Below, piece after piece: positions 21,255-34,146 of a stretch of DNA of 64,000 nt; positions within the stretch are counted from its first letter, which is position 1; each line of letters opens with the position of its first letter. Below the pieces are notes generated by a model that was not told where the DNA came from, did no database searches, and saw only the letters and a program-made list of their open reading frames with translations. The stretch is taken from positions 7,006,001 to 7,070,000 of the forward strand of contig NGZR01000002.1 in assembly GCA_002197995.1 (NCBI GenBank). The letters run 5' to 3'. The stretch comes from Gaeumannomyces sp. JS-464. Taxonomy: Eukaryota > Ascomycota > Sordariomycetes > Magnaporthales > Magnaporthaceae. The position numbers and the translations under genes are program-made.

Positions 21255-24200
21255 ATGTCGTATAACCGCTTAGGCAAGTTGACTGGAAGAGACCCCTTAT
21301 TTTCCCTCCGATGTCACGGCATGCCCCATGTCGTGCGCATTCACTCTCACCCAGCCTGTGACGCTCTCCTCCCCATGCGCTGCTGGCAAAACCCCTTTCA
21401 ACTCGCGACACACTCTCCCCACTTCGGCTTGTCAGGGTCTCCCAGCAGTTTTCCCCCGCGCCGCATTCACCGTGGTCCTTTTTTTTTTTTTTTTTTGTCC
21501 TGCGCATAGTTGAGAGCAGGTTCCTGCCTGAACGCAAGGAACTGATATCGGCACACTTTCCGTCACCACTGTGACTTGGGAGCCTTCTTCACCTTTGTTT
21601 CTGGGGAAACCCAAAAATACCTTCCAAACCCTCTCGCGCCGTACGCCATCACCGTCGCCATTCGGAGTATTTTCTCTGCTGGAAATAACGCGACCCTTCC
21701 TTTTCTAACACTCAACCCTCAACACGTAGACGACGACTACTACGACCACCCTCGCCCAATGAATAACCGGCCCGCTCCGCACCGGACGCCATCGCCGGGC
21801 AACCCGATGCAGCATGGTTACCAGCTGGATGATAACCCGTATGGCAGGCAGGGCAACGCCAGCAACCTGGACATCCCCATGGGGCCGGGAAGATACACCC
21901 CAAGCGACCAACTACAGCTTCACACGGCGGTAAGTGTCTTGATACCGAGAGGTGCCCCGCGAGAGAAGTGCACTCCCTGGGCGAGTACTGACCTGAAACT
22001 AGACCTCCGTTGCCAACTTGAGCGAGCCATCGGGTTACCACGGGCAACCGGGCGAGTACCGAGATGGCTATTCGGTCAATCCCGAGCAGCATCACGATGC
22101 CTACTACAACCAGCCTTACCAGCCCACCCCGATGGAGGGGGGCTTCGACCACGATGGGCGCCCCCTCCTGAACCAGCAGGACTCCTATGGGATAGACCAG
22201 CCGTACACAGACGACCCGAATGCGCCGAGGCAGCAGCAGGGCGGCCTCAAGCGGTGGAAGACGGTCAAGAAGGTCCCGCTTTACCGTGGTAACCTGGTTC
22301 TCGACTGTCCAGTTCCACCTAAGCTCCTAAACCAGCTGCCTCACACCGAGCGTGACGAGTTTACGCACATGCGGTACACTGCGGCCACATGCGACCCCAA
22401 CGACTTTTACGAGAGCAACTTCACACTCCGACAGCAACTCTTCAGCAAGCCTCGGCAAACAGAACTTTTCATCGTGGTCACCATGTACAACGAAGACGAG
22501 GTCCTGTTCGCCAGGACCATGATCGGCGTGTTCAAAAACGTCGAGTACATGTGCCGGCGGCCAGAGAGCAAGACTTGGGGCAAAGAGGCCTGGAAGAAGA
22601 TTGTGGTCTGCGTTGTCAGCGATGGTCGCGCCAAGATCAACCCACGCACCAGGGCGCTCTTGGCCGGTATGGGTGTCTACCAAGAGGGCATTGCCAGGCA
22701 AAAGGTCGACGACAAGGAGACTACAGCGCACATTTACGAGTACACCACTCAGGTTGGCATGGCTATCAAGAACGACGTCGTCACTCTGATTCCCAAGCAA
22801 CAACCTGTCCAGATCTTATTCTGCCTGAAGGAGAAGAACCAGAAGAAGATCAACTCGCACCGTTGGTTCTTCTCCGCTTTCGGCCGTGTCCTGAACCCCA
22901 ACATTTGCGTGCTTCTCGACGCCGGTACGAAACCTGGCGGAAACTCCATCTACCATCTCTGGAAGGCCTTCGACCTCGAGCCCATGTGTGCCGGTGCATG
23001 TGGTGAAATCAAGGCCATGTTGGGTACCGGCGGCAAGAACCTGCTCAACCCCCTCGTCGCGGCTCAGAATTTCGAGTACAAGATGAGCAACATTCTCGAC
23101 AAGCCACTGGAATCGGCATTCGGCTTTATTTCCGTCTTGCCTGGTGCCTTCTCGGCCTATCGCTACATCGCGCTCCAGAACGACAAGAACGGCCAGGGTC
23201 CCTTGGAGAAGTACTTCGCCGGCGAGAAGCTCCACGGCGCTGGGGCTGGCATTTTCACCGCCAACATGTACCTTGCCGAAGATCGTATCCTGTGCTTTGA
23301 GCTGGTGACGAAGCGGAACTGCTCTTGGATCCTGCAGTATGTGAAATCGGCCACGGGCGAGACGGACGTGCCAGATACGGCGACGGAGCTTATCTTGCAG
23401 CGACGCCGCTGGCTTAACGGCTCCTTCTTCGCGGCCATCTACGCCATCGCACACTTCTACCAGTTCTTCCGCTCCGACCACTCCTTCTTCCGCAAGATTG
23501 CCTTCTTCATCGAGTTCACCTTCAACACCGTCAACATGATCTTCGCGTGGTTTGCTATCGGCAACTTCTTCCTGGTCTTCAAGATTCTCGTCACTAGTTT
23601 GGGCGATCCCTTGATGCTCGGGCAGGTCGGCGTTTATCTCGGTATCGTTTTTGAGTGGCTCTACGGCATATCTCTGATCACCTGTTTCGTCTTGGCCATG
23701 GGCAATCGGCCTGCCGGCTCCGGTCCGTACTATGTGGCCATGGTCTGGTTCTGGGCCATCATCTATGTGTAAGTCACTGGTTAACCTACTCACCTTGTCT
23801 TTTGAGACCTTGAGCTAACCGCCCTTGCAGCTACCTCCTATTTGCCGCCATCTTCATTGCCTACGTCACGATTCGGAACAATATCAATGCCGGCCAGACG
23901 ACGGCCACTCAGCTTCTTAAGGACCCTGTCGTCGTGACGCTAATCTTGTCGGTGCTGTCGACATATGGCATCTGGCTCATCGCCTCGATTCTCATGTTCG
24001 ACCCGTGGCATATGCTCACGTCCATGTTCCAATACCTTCTCTTGTCGCCGACCTTCACCAACGTGCTCAACGTCTACGCCTTCTGCAACACCCACGATAT
24101 CTCGTGGGGTACCAAGGGTGACGACAAGCCCGACAAGCTGCCCTCGGTCAGCACCAAGGACGGAGAAGGAAAGGCGGATCTGCCCGATGAGGGTGACCTG

Positions 24201-24554
24201 AACGCCATGTACGAGCGTGAGCTTCAAGCCTTTTCGACCAAATTCGTCGAGACCAAGAAGGACCCGACCCCGTCGCAGCTAGAGGAGAAGCAGCTGGACT
24301 ACTACCGAGGTGTGCGCACGGTTGTCGTGCTGCTGTGGATGGTCATGAACTTTGCCCTGGCCGCGGTGGTGCTCTCCACGGCCGGCGTCGACCGTATCGC
24401 GCCGGCGGCGAACCTGCAAGAGGCCCAGGCCGAGAAGGGAAAACGTGCGACCCTCTACATGGGTATCGTGCTCTACAGCGTCGCGGCTCTTTCGGGTTTC
24501 AAGTTCATTGGGGCATGTTGGTTCCTGGTTGTGCGCATGTTCAGGGGCGTCTGA
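21255..24554 (+). CDS. Chitin synthase, division 1 (class I/III type)
   Basis: GT2-family membrane enzyme adding GlcNAc from UDP-GlcNAc to growing chitin at the plasma membrane. Four exons: 21255-21273, 21730-21929, 22003-23768, 23831-24554, total 2709 bases, 902 aa. Exon 1 encodes MSYNRL and joins [15 protein letters not shown] across a 456-base intron whose donor is GC (G|GCAAGT) and acceptor TAG. The N-terminal ~170 residues are Pro/Gln/Tyr-rich and variable. The chitin synthase core begins near [21 protein letters not shown]. Catalytic marks: [22 protein letters not shown] (~379), AEDRIL (~498) and [11 protein letters not shown] (~539). Seven or so membrane helices fill the C-terminal third, and it ends MFRGV. 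The frame is intact. Class III is favoured by overall resemblance of the C-terminal third ([19 protein letters not shown]), but class I is not excluded. Confidence 0.95.
21274..21729 (+). other. Chitin synthase intron 1, GC-AG, 456 bases
   Basis: Donor GCAAGT, acceptor CACGTAG. It contains a 16-17 T run near 21479-21496. It is needed to give the MSYNRLDDDYYDH N-terminus typical of this enzyme family, whereas the read-in from 21576 gives random sequence. It is longer than the 50-100 bases of the other introns here. Confidence 0.75.
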
Positions 24555-25271
24555 TTGTTTCTTCTCTTTGCGCCATGTGCATTGCGCCTGCGGCCGCAAG
24601 GCCCCATAGGCTTTTTCATTTTTCCTATTAGGTATAGAAGCCTACCTATTACGCCTATTCGATCGAGAGATCCATGACATGAGATGACCTGTATTTCTTG
24701 TACCTTTTTCCTACTTTTCATCTCCTTCCCTGTGTTGGGGTTTTTGTCTTGATTCCATTGGACGGCCGGTTAATTGTCCTTTAGTTTCAGGGGCTTGATG
24801 TCTCTTTCTTTTCTGCGCGAAGGATTTTGTGGCTCAGCTGCGCCAACGGCTTTCTAAGCTACCTATGTATTTTTACTTGCTCAAAGTTTCCGCATCATGA
24901 TCTGATTTTTATTGCCCTATCTTCCGTCGACGTCTCTTTTCCTCCCTTGTTTTTGTTCAGGTGACGCGCTAAGAGCAATACCTGCCTCAATGCATCTAAT
25001 GAGGAAACGGGGTCACGGGCGTAAAACGAGTTGGAGGCCTCTGTTAGCAACTGGTCTAGGTAGAATGAGCGCATGTGACTTCCATTTATGTATGAACCAT
25101 GGCGTTATGGTGGAAGAACTGACCACCGCTCGCCGGGCTGCAGTCTGATCGTCAACCGCACCCAATCGCCGGGCTTCTTCCCTCAGTACCTGTTTGGTCG
25201 GGCCACTTGACCCTGAGGGACTGGCGTTCTCTGTATTGAGTCATGTTTGAAGTTTATGGAATGATTAAGAA
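24555..25271. other. Intergenic, 3' flanks
   Basis: The chitin synthase 3' UTR is presumably T-rich (24600-24960). No coding signal; a copy of the CCTACCTA motif lies at 24641-24648. Confidence 0.5.
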
Positions 25272-25810
25272 TTAACCACTTGCCGACAGCTTCCTTCCAA
25301 AAAGCGCAGATGTTATCTGCTTGGAGTAGATGGCCTCGACGTCGGGGCCCATGTTGGTGACGAGGCTGTACTTGAGCTTCCAGCGGCCGTCCTTGGGGTC
25401 GACGACAAAGACGTCGTTACAGCGCTCGTAGATGCGGAACGTCTTGGTGATGTCCCGGGGGCCGCCCTCATCCCAGCGGCTCCAGGTAAGGTAGGTGCTG
25501 ACGTTGGCGGCGATGGCTTCGTCGTTTGTGAAGCGGATCAGCGCGTTGCCGACCTGGTGTTGGACGAGGGCGTCGCCGAAGGCGGCCCTGATGTTGGCCG
25601 TGGTTTGGTTCAGGCCGACCGAGAGGCCGTCGTACGTGGGGCCCAGGGGCCGGCTGTCGTAGACGACGTCGGACGTCATGGCCTCGGACAGGCGGTCGTA
25701 CTGCTTGTGGTCGAGGATGGAGGCGAGGAGGTACTCGGCCTGGTGCACGGCCTCGTACGGCTCGGGCTTGGGGCGGCCAGCAGGGCGGTGAGGGCGATGG
25801 AGGCGCGCAT
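25272..25810 (-). CDS. Secreted SnoaL/NTF2-like protein, frame interrupted
   Basis: The N-terminus MRASIALTALLAA is a signal-peptide core. A C/G4 run (25770-25773 on plus) is one base short of what joins it to PKPEPYEAVHQAEYLLASIL and DHKQYDRLSEAMTSDVVYDS. The body follows the NTF2-like fold pattern: an N-terminal helix containing Y..L, a strand with DVVYD, a hydrophobic helix, then paired strands (HQVGNALIRF, NVSTYLTWSRW, TKTFRIYERC, FVVDPKDGRWKLKYSLV). This fold serves small isomerases, dehydratases and hydrolases; no catalytic set can be assigned. About 179 aa once corrected, close to family size. There is no cluster partner nearby, so a secondary-metabolism role is not supported. Confidence 0.65.
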
Positions 25811-28800
25811 GGCGGATGTGTTGCTCTGACTGGGTTTTCTTTGGGAAAAGCGAGAGTAAGGTGTGAGAGGTGGTAACGATCGACTTATTGGGCGAAGCTG
25901 TGGGCTGCTGCTAATGGTTTCCATGATACAAAACCCAAAGGTGACGTGATGTGTCTCTTTTTAGTGAAGAGCTGCTGTTAAACACGGACACATTTCGTAA
26001 GGTATCATGGCAACTATCCTTTCTCCATGCACCGCGATGCCTCCGAATCGCCGCACCAGTGGGATGGGAAACAGAAAATCTATTTCAGCCGCTAGGAGAC
26101 AGGGCGCTGGAAAAATCCTGAATGATGCGCGAAGGTAGGACCTGACGCGGACGGCGAGGCTGTCCGAGGACTCAGCCTCGCAGGGTCGATCTGTACTCTG
26201 TACGCAGCGCAGCATATTATATAGATGAAGGGGCAGTCGTGCACTCGCTCCGAGCGCAGGGCAAACAGAATCATCCGAAGTGACACAGGGGCCCGGTTGT
26301 CTGCAATGCCTCCAGTAGAATGGCCGTTCAACTCCAGGGCACCTTTTGCCTCAGAACGCATCGATGTTCTAACATAAGCCCTAGTTGTTGTCGCATCCCA
26401 CGCTGTCATCCTCGAGCTCTGGACTTTTTTGAACGGTGCCGTAGGGGCCCAAGGGTTGCCATTCTAATATGAAAGACTCGCAGGATTGCATATTTCGCTG
26501 ACAGGTCACGGGATAGTATCTGGTAGCCGTCCGTGTCCTGGCGTAGTGGCACTCTGGCTCCTGCCTCTGCTCGTATGTTTGCATATCGTATCTTCTTTGT
26601 AAACTCTGATCGTGCTCAAGAGGCATCAGGCGGTGCATGCCATAACTAGGTAGGCAGGTGGTAACCAAGGCAGATAGATACTGGAGTTGGATTTTGGACG
26701 ATATCAACATTGGGGGGTCGACTTGGATGGCGGCCACCAGTTTATATAATATTCTCGCCGACCGCGAAAAGTCGGGGATGCCATGCCACATGTCGATAAT
26801 ACTCACAAAGCTGGCTGGAGTTGCTGCCACTGAAGCATATCATGTGCTTCTTGCAGACTCTGTTGAGTACCGGCCAGTCAGAGTTACTGAGGAGGAAGTG
26901 ATAAGAGAACGAATAACCATGCGTTGTTGCTGTTGGTTTCTCGGTCCTATCGGCGTTGACGAGGCTGGCAGTGGCTGGGGGTTTTCAGGGGTTATGTCGA
27001 TCTCCAATATCGCCGAATGAGGTTAGCGTCCTGGGAGCAAGCCACAGGAGCTCCCCGCTGGCCCAAGAATTTACCCCGCCATTGCCCCTCCTTGCCCCAG
27101 TGTGGATATGGCATTGCTTGTGCAGGCTTTGTGTTGCTGCGGATGGATGCTAGAACATGCCATCAACGGGAACCTCAGCTGGGTCATTTCATTGATTAGA
27201 ACCATGGAGACGCCCATCCAGATCCATTGCTCCGTGCTGAATTAGCAAGAGTAGCACACGTACAGAGAGCAGATGCACAAGTGGCTGACAGGGCAGGGGC
27301 TGGTGATTTTTCGGGCAAAGTGAGAAAAAAAAATAGTCTTGGTGTTGGGGTGGTTGGTTCGTCACCACCGAAAAGCGTGCAAGCTCGTGGGACCTTCGAC
27401 CGAGCTCCTGGCGATGGCCGCGCACTGTATACTCTCAGCCGTCGGGGCCAGGCTTCTGGAAAGATGCATGCAACCCAGCCAAGCAGGCAGTAGGGCCGGA
27501 CAGAAGAATTCCAGAGAATGTTGGACGAACATCAGCCCTTGCATACAACCGCTTTCGTCTGGTGATGCTTGAACAAGGCAGCTAGCACTCGGACTTGGCA
27601 GCACGCGACGTTGGGAATTCGCAAGACGCCTAGGCAGACACAATTAGCATGCTCACGGCCAAGTCCAAAATTGCCGTGCGCGTCGTATCTCGATCTGCCC
27701 GACGGCTTTTTGTCGCAGACTGGATAAGATGCAATGCTAATGGTGGCAGCTTCAATGTCGGTGCCTCACCTTTGCCGCAGTGGCGATGGTGATTACGACT
27801 CCCGGGCGTCAAAAGACGCACCTTTCTTGACTGCCTGGGGACTTGTCGGTCCTACTAGGTGGCGGTTGTCGTTATCTCGACGGAGCAGCGGGGACGGCCC
27901 AGCCACCCGCAGACGCGCCTCCTTCCCACTGCAGACGGCAGGGGTGCCAACGCAGACTGGAAAAAGGGGTCCCGGAAATGATGGAGGAGTTCCGCCAGAC
28001 GCGCGTGGCATGGGCGTGGCACATAATCATCCCGAAGACCGAAACTTCCCAAGGCCGGCAGCCTGGAATCGGAGGTCTGAAGTCTACCTAGGCTGCTGCT
28101 TTCTCGATAATCGCGGCAAAAGCACCATGTTTCCGCCAAATTATGCGGCTACCAGAACCTGCCAGCGCAACGTGAATATGACTCTGAGTTGACACTGTGG
28201 CCATTTATGGAATCCATCGGGTTGCCCATGATCATGGACATAGCGCACCCCGGCTCGAGCGAGCTCCACAGCTCAAAGCCGAACCGTACTAACAAACAAA
28301 CAGAATGTCCGCCAGTTTGGGAGACCAGGGCCGCGATAATTAGCACTCCATCAACTCGGTAATGCTGCGATGGCTACGTAATAGAAATCCGGTAGGGAAT
28401 GGATGAGAATCGAGGACAAAGGGAGGAAACTCAAGGGAGACGTGGGAGAGAAATGGCAGCAATACAGGAACAGGCGGGGTCGGAGGACTGCAGATGTGTT
28501 AGTGCAGAGTTTTTGTGTTGTCATTGCTGATCTCGTCTTGTCCACCGCCTCGGCCGGCCGATGACGGGAGGCACCGCGGGCTGTGCCAGCCATGTACGAA
28601 TACGTAAGTGGACATTGTAGCGGCGCTTGGGATGGAAGGAACAGAAAGGAGGCGGCGGGCGGAATGGAGTACCCAGCTCACCCAGCGGTGCGCACTGCAG
28701 TACTGCAGGAGGGAGCGGTGGTCCCAGCCGCCAACCAAAAAGACGACAGGGCCGACCCAGCGTCGAGCTCTGGGAAGCCTACCTAGGCGCCTGGACTGTA

Positions 28801-29089
28801 GCCAAGGAGGAGCCCACAAGTCAGCGACGCACGGACGCTCCCAGGCTGTGACATCGTTTTCCCGCCATTTGCTCCTTGCGCCCACATTCATATCGCCTCA
28901 ACCAAAAGCCGACCTCACCTCAAAATCTAACACCTCGCCTCCCTTTCCATTCAACTTCGTCCCACACCCTCTGGCCCGGACGCCCTCTGCATCTTCACCA
29001 TCATCACCGCTCCGCCGATCCAGGTGCCTCCTTCAGCACTTGAAGCCTCTACCATTTTTCTAGCCCAGCACACACATTAATCCGTCACA
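25811..29089. other. 3.3-kb intergenic region upstream of actin
   Basis: No convincing gene. A 149-aa minus frame at 26381-26830 lacks any recognisable family and may be random. Copies of the CCTACCTA/TAGGTAGG motif occur at 26648-26655, 28086-28092 and 28778-28786. DNA from ~28,880 to 29,080 is C/T-rich and is probably the actin promoter and leader. Confidence 0.5.
28880..29089 (+). promoter_or_regulatory. Pyrimidine-rich actin leader
   Basis: About 200 bases of C/T/A-rich sequence directly upstream of the actin ATG, with long CT stretches such as cctcgcctccctttcc. CT tracts near transcription starts are typical of highly expressed fungal genes. Placement of the transcription start is inference. 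Confidence 0.45.
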
Positions 29090-31026
<1,937 letters not shown>

Positions 31027-31499
31027 GGTGAGGAAACGGCCTGATGTTGTTTTTGGGTATCGCGAGGCGGTCGGTGGCTGACATGGCCTACTTGGCAACT
31101 GCAGCGCGTAGTCCTGAGCCTGTTTCCCTCATGTCCCCCACCAACTCCCCTAGGGACCGACGAAAGAAGGCAGTTCCCTGTGCCGTTCACGACCGCCCCG
31201 CGAGACACGTATCTTCGAAAAGTTGTTGCTATAGTGGAGGGTTGGTGGAGGACTTTTCTACATCGGAGGAAAAGTACGATGGCATGTGTCTTCGAGTAGT
31301 TTGGCGTAACCGCGCGAAGGAGCCGGGAAGACGAGTACACCGGAGGTTTTATACAATTTAGCTCTGTTTACCCTTCTTAACATGTCTTGGGTGGGTTTCC
31401 AACGTTGGTGAATTTCGTCATATTGGGCAGTGCATGACCACCGGGGGCTAGCAGTAGAAGACGGTCAGGGCCTCATGGAAATTTCAAGATTATGGGCTT
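31027..31499. other. Convergent 3' region
   Basis: 3' flanks of actin (+) and the release-factor-like gene (-). No gene seen. Confidence 0.6.
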
Positions 31500-32143
31500 C
31501 TATGTTATGGGTGCTGTGTGGCTTGGTGTGTCCTCTGTTGATGGCGCTGCAGCTGTTGTGTCTGCCGCGCCTCCGACAAGTTGAGAATCCTCTAGATGCC
31601 CCTCCTGCTCCGGCTCAGCAGTAGCTTCTTCCTTGCTCCCCTCCTCAAGCTTCCGGTACTTGCGCTTGCTCTTCTTTGCGGCGCTGGCCTTTTTCTTCCT
31701 CTTTGCTTCTGCGACGATGGCCTCGCGGCTCTTGTCTCCGTTGTACATGACGTCGAGCTTTGCGGCGAGCAAGTCCCTGGCGATCTTTCTGTTCTGGTCA
31801 CGCGAGCGGGTCGCCTGGCACTTGACAACGAGGCCCGTGGGGATGTGCTTGAGCTGGACGGCCGAGTTCGTTTTGTTCTGTGGAGGGGTGTTAGTGTGCG
31901 TTTGAACCTGTGTCATGCCATGTATGGTAGGTAGTGTAGGCAGGGCAGGCAGGGTGATATATAAATAAATAAATAGGCACATACAATCTTTTGGCCGCCC
32001 GGCCCGCTGCCCTTGAGGTACGACTCCTCCAGCTCCGAGTCCGGGGGCGGCTTGGGCCGGGCCGGCATCTGTTTCTGCCACGGCGGCGTGGTTGTGCTGA
32101 AGGGACGGTGGCGCTCTGTGGTTTTCGGACTTATTGCTGCTCC

Positions 32144-32175
<32 letters not shown>

Positions 32176-32290
32176 CTCTCGGCGGCGGTTGCCGTGGCGC
32201 GGCGGCGGCCACAAATAAGCCGTTGAAGAGGGTGCGGCCGAAGAGGGAGACTCTGCAGGCGGCGGACAAGGCTGAAGGTTGCGTGTGCAT
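31500..32290 (-). CDS. Mitochondrial class I release-factor-like protein (RF-1 domain)
   Basis: Two exons, 31985-32290 and 31500-31877, giving 227 aa. GSGPGGQKI spans residues ~94-102 and the intron falls right after it; exon 2 continues [23 protein letters not shown] is the peptidyl-tRNA hydrolysing motif of class I release factors. The protein lacks the codon-recognition domains and ends with a Lys/Arg-rich tail ([18 protein letters not shown]) followed by an acidic, Ala/Thr-rich end. This layout matches the yeast Rso55 / human C12orf65 (MTRFR) group, which rescues stalled mitoribosomes. The N-terminus is basic with a run of Ala encoded by a GCN repeat and fits a mitochondrial presequence (FSTTTPPW near its end). 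It diverges from the serine palmitoyltransferase small-subunit gene. Confidence 0.85.
32131..32180. repeat. CTG-type triplet repeat inside coding exon
   Basis: A (CTG)n run with interruptions in the plus strand. On the minus strand it reads as GCA/GCN alanine codons in the presequence of the release-factor-like protein, giving a run of more than ten Ala. Confidence 0.85.
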
Positions 32291-32940
32291 TGTTCGGGTC
32301 TGTTTCCCCAGCTTCTTCTCGGTGGTTTTTTTTTTCTATAACCCCTCCTGCTTCTGTTTGGCCTATGGAGCAAAAAAAAATTTTTTGTTTACCTTTGCAT
32401 AATGTGGAATACTTTGTACAGGTGATATGTCGCAACCGTCAAGCTTGGGACGAATATTCGAGCTGCTTTTTTTTTTGTCGACGCCGCGGCGTCGGACGAC
32501 GATTTCGGACGGAGCGGCCGGCCAAGAAGAGACGACGGCGGCGGCGGGGATAGTGTGGATCCTACCTAGCTTCCACAGCAGCTGTGCCGCCAATCAAGAA
32601 TCGAGATTTCGTGGCAGGGGTTGGCTGGAAGATGAACCGCTGGAAGGCGGGCGCCGAATCGCTTGACCCTTTTTTTCCTGACCTCTTTCTGACCCCTTGT
32701 AATTTCCAACATCATCGCTCATTCCCGCCGTTTCTCACACGTGTTTTCCGCTGCAGTCCTTTTTTGCGATTGAACCCCATTTTACAAAGACCCAAGTCGC
32801 TATTCTCCCAGACATCTTGCCCCGATTCTTGTGCTCGCTGCGGGGTTAAGAACGGTCGAGTTCACGACGGAATTGAACCGCCCCGAACAAAGTAGACGAA
32901 AGCCACATCTGAGAACCACCGCTCCATCTCCACAGCCACG
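32291..32940. other. Divergent promoter region
   Basis: 650 bases between the divergent starts of the release-factor-like gene and the serine palmitoyltransferase small subunit. Contains poly-T/A runs (~32325, ~32377, ~32467) and a TACCTAGC motif at 32562. No coding signal. Confidence 0.55.
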
Positions 32941-33379
32941 ATGGACGTCCTCGACAGGTTTGGCAAGTGGGTGCAGCTGAAGGTGTACCAGGTCGAGGTC
33001 ACATACTCGGTCTACATGTTTACGCCCGCCGAAAAGTTCATCTTCTGTGCGTCTCTTCCCCCGTTCCCCAATCCCAAACAAACCCAACACCAGCTGACAC
33101 TACGCCCCTCTGCCTACCGCAGGGTCCCTCGTCTTCCTCGTCAACGCCCTGACCGTCATCGCCACCATCCTCTACATGCCGCACCACATCGCCTTCCTGG
33201 CCAACCGCGCCTGGTTCTACATCCATGGCGACAGCGTCGACGTCGTCGGGCTCGCCAAGGACGCCGTCCACACCCTCGTCGCCACAAACGCCGTCGCCGC
33301 GGCGGCGGCTACGTCGTCGTCGTCATCCTCCATCACCGCGGCCGCTCACGCCGCCGCCACCATGGTCAGAGAGCTATAG
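32941..33379 (+). CDS. Serine palmitoyltransferase small subunit-like protein
   Basis: Two exons, 32941-33046 and 33123-33379 (GTGCGT..CAG intron), 120 aa. The N-terminus has VLDRFGKWVQLKVYQVEVTY followed by SVYMFTPAEKFIFW, then a transmembrane segment (SLVFLVNALTVIATILYMP). This matches the ssSPTA pattern: a 'KW..LK.YQ.EVT...YM.TP.EK.IF' helix then one TM. The family activates the LCB1/LCB2 serine palmitoyltransferase at the ER, the first step of sphingolipid synthesis. The C-terminal ~50 residues are an Ala/Ser/Thr-rich tail that the family usually lacks. The frame is intact. Confidence 0.85.
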
Positions 33380-34146
33380 GCGGCCGCCTTGGCCAGGGCC
33401 GCGGCAGCCGCCGCCGAGGCCCGCTGGTGGTGGCGCAGCCAGCGCGAGTGCCTCCCCGCCTGCCTCGACGCCTGCGTGCGCGAGGGCGCCACGGGGCCGG
33501 TTGAGTGATGCCCCTGAAGTACAGAGCACTATTTTTTCCCTTGTTCGATTGAGAAGGATTGTTTTTGGGAATATCACCAGGTGGCCTGCCTGGCCTTATA
33601 TCCCGCGTTTCTTTGGATGCCGTCTCCTTCGACGAAATAAGAGGGACACCCCACGCTGGGCCCGGCACGGTGGAGAGAACTTTTTGGCGTTATTATGGCA
33701 AGGCTGGCCGGCGTGCCAACCTATAATTTTTTTTAGAGCATAGAATATCAGGGGAGATCATAAGAAACCCTCCTGGATAGCGCTCCTGACGCAAGAGGGG
33801 CAGGATATATTGTTAATAGAAGTAATACCCTCGGGGCTGAACCTTCGCGCTACCTACACCCCAAACCAACCTACTACTACGTTTTTTTGTTATTGCCATC
33901 GTCCCAACGTTAAATTTAGGAGTGCCTCCCGGTTGATCTAGAGACCCCTGAACCTGTATATCCTAAGAGATGAGTCCTCGCACGCCACCGCGAGCTCGGC
34001 ACGCTGCTGGTCCCTCGGGGCTTCGTCCTGGGGACCCGCCGGCCGCCAGGCCAGCTGCAATATTGGCTTGGAGGAACATAAGCTGTCGATAGGTTTGTTA
34101 TCAGTATGATAGCTAGGGGTGAAAAACCCAAGTGTCCATTGATCAC
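33380..34146. other. Convergent 3' region
   Basis: 3' flanks of the small-subunit gene (+) and ELP2 (-). No gene seen. Confidence 0.55.

Noticed and set aside
26381..26830. 149-aa minus ORF
   Set aside because: No recognisable family, no splice or leader context; kept only as a possibility in the intergenic note.
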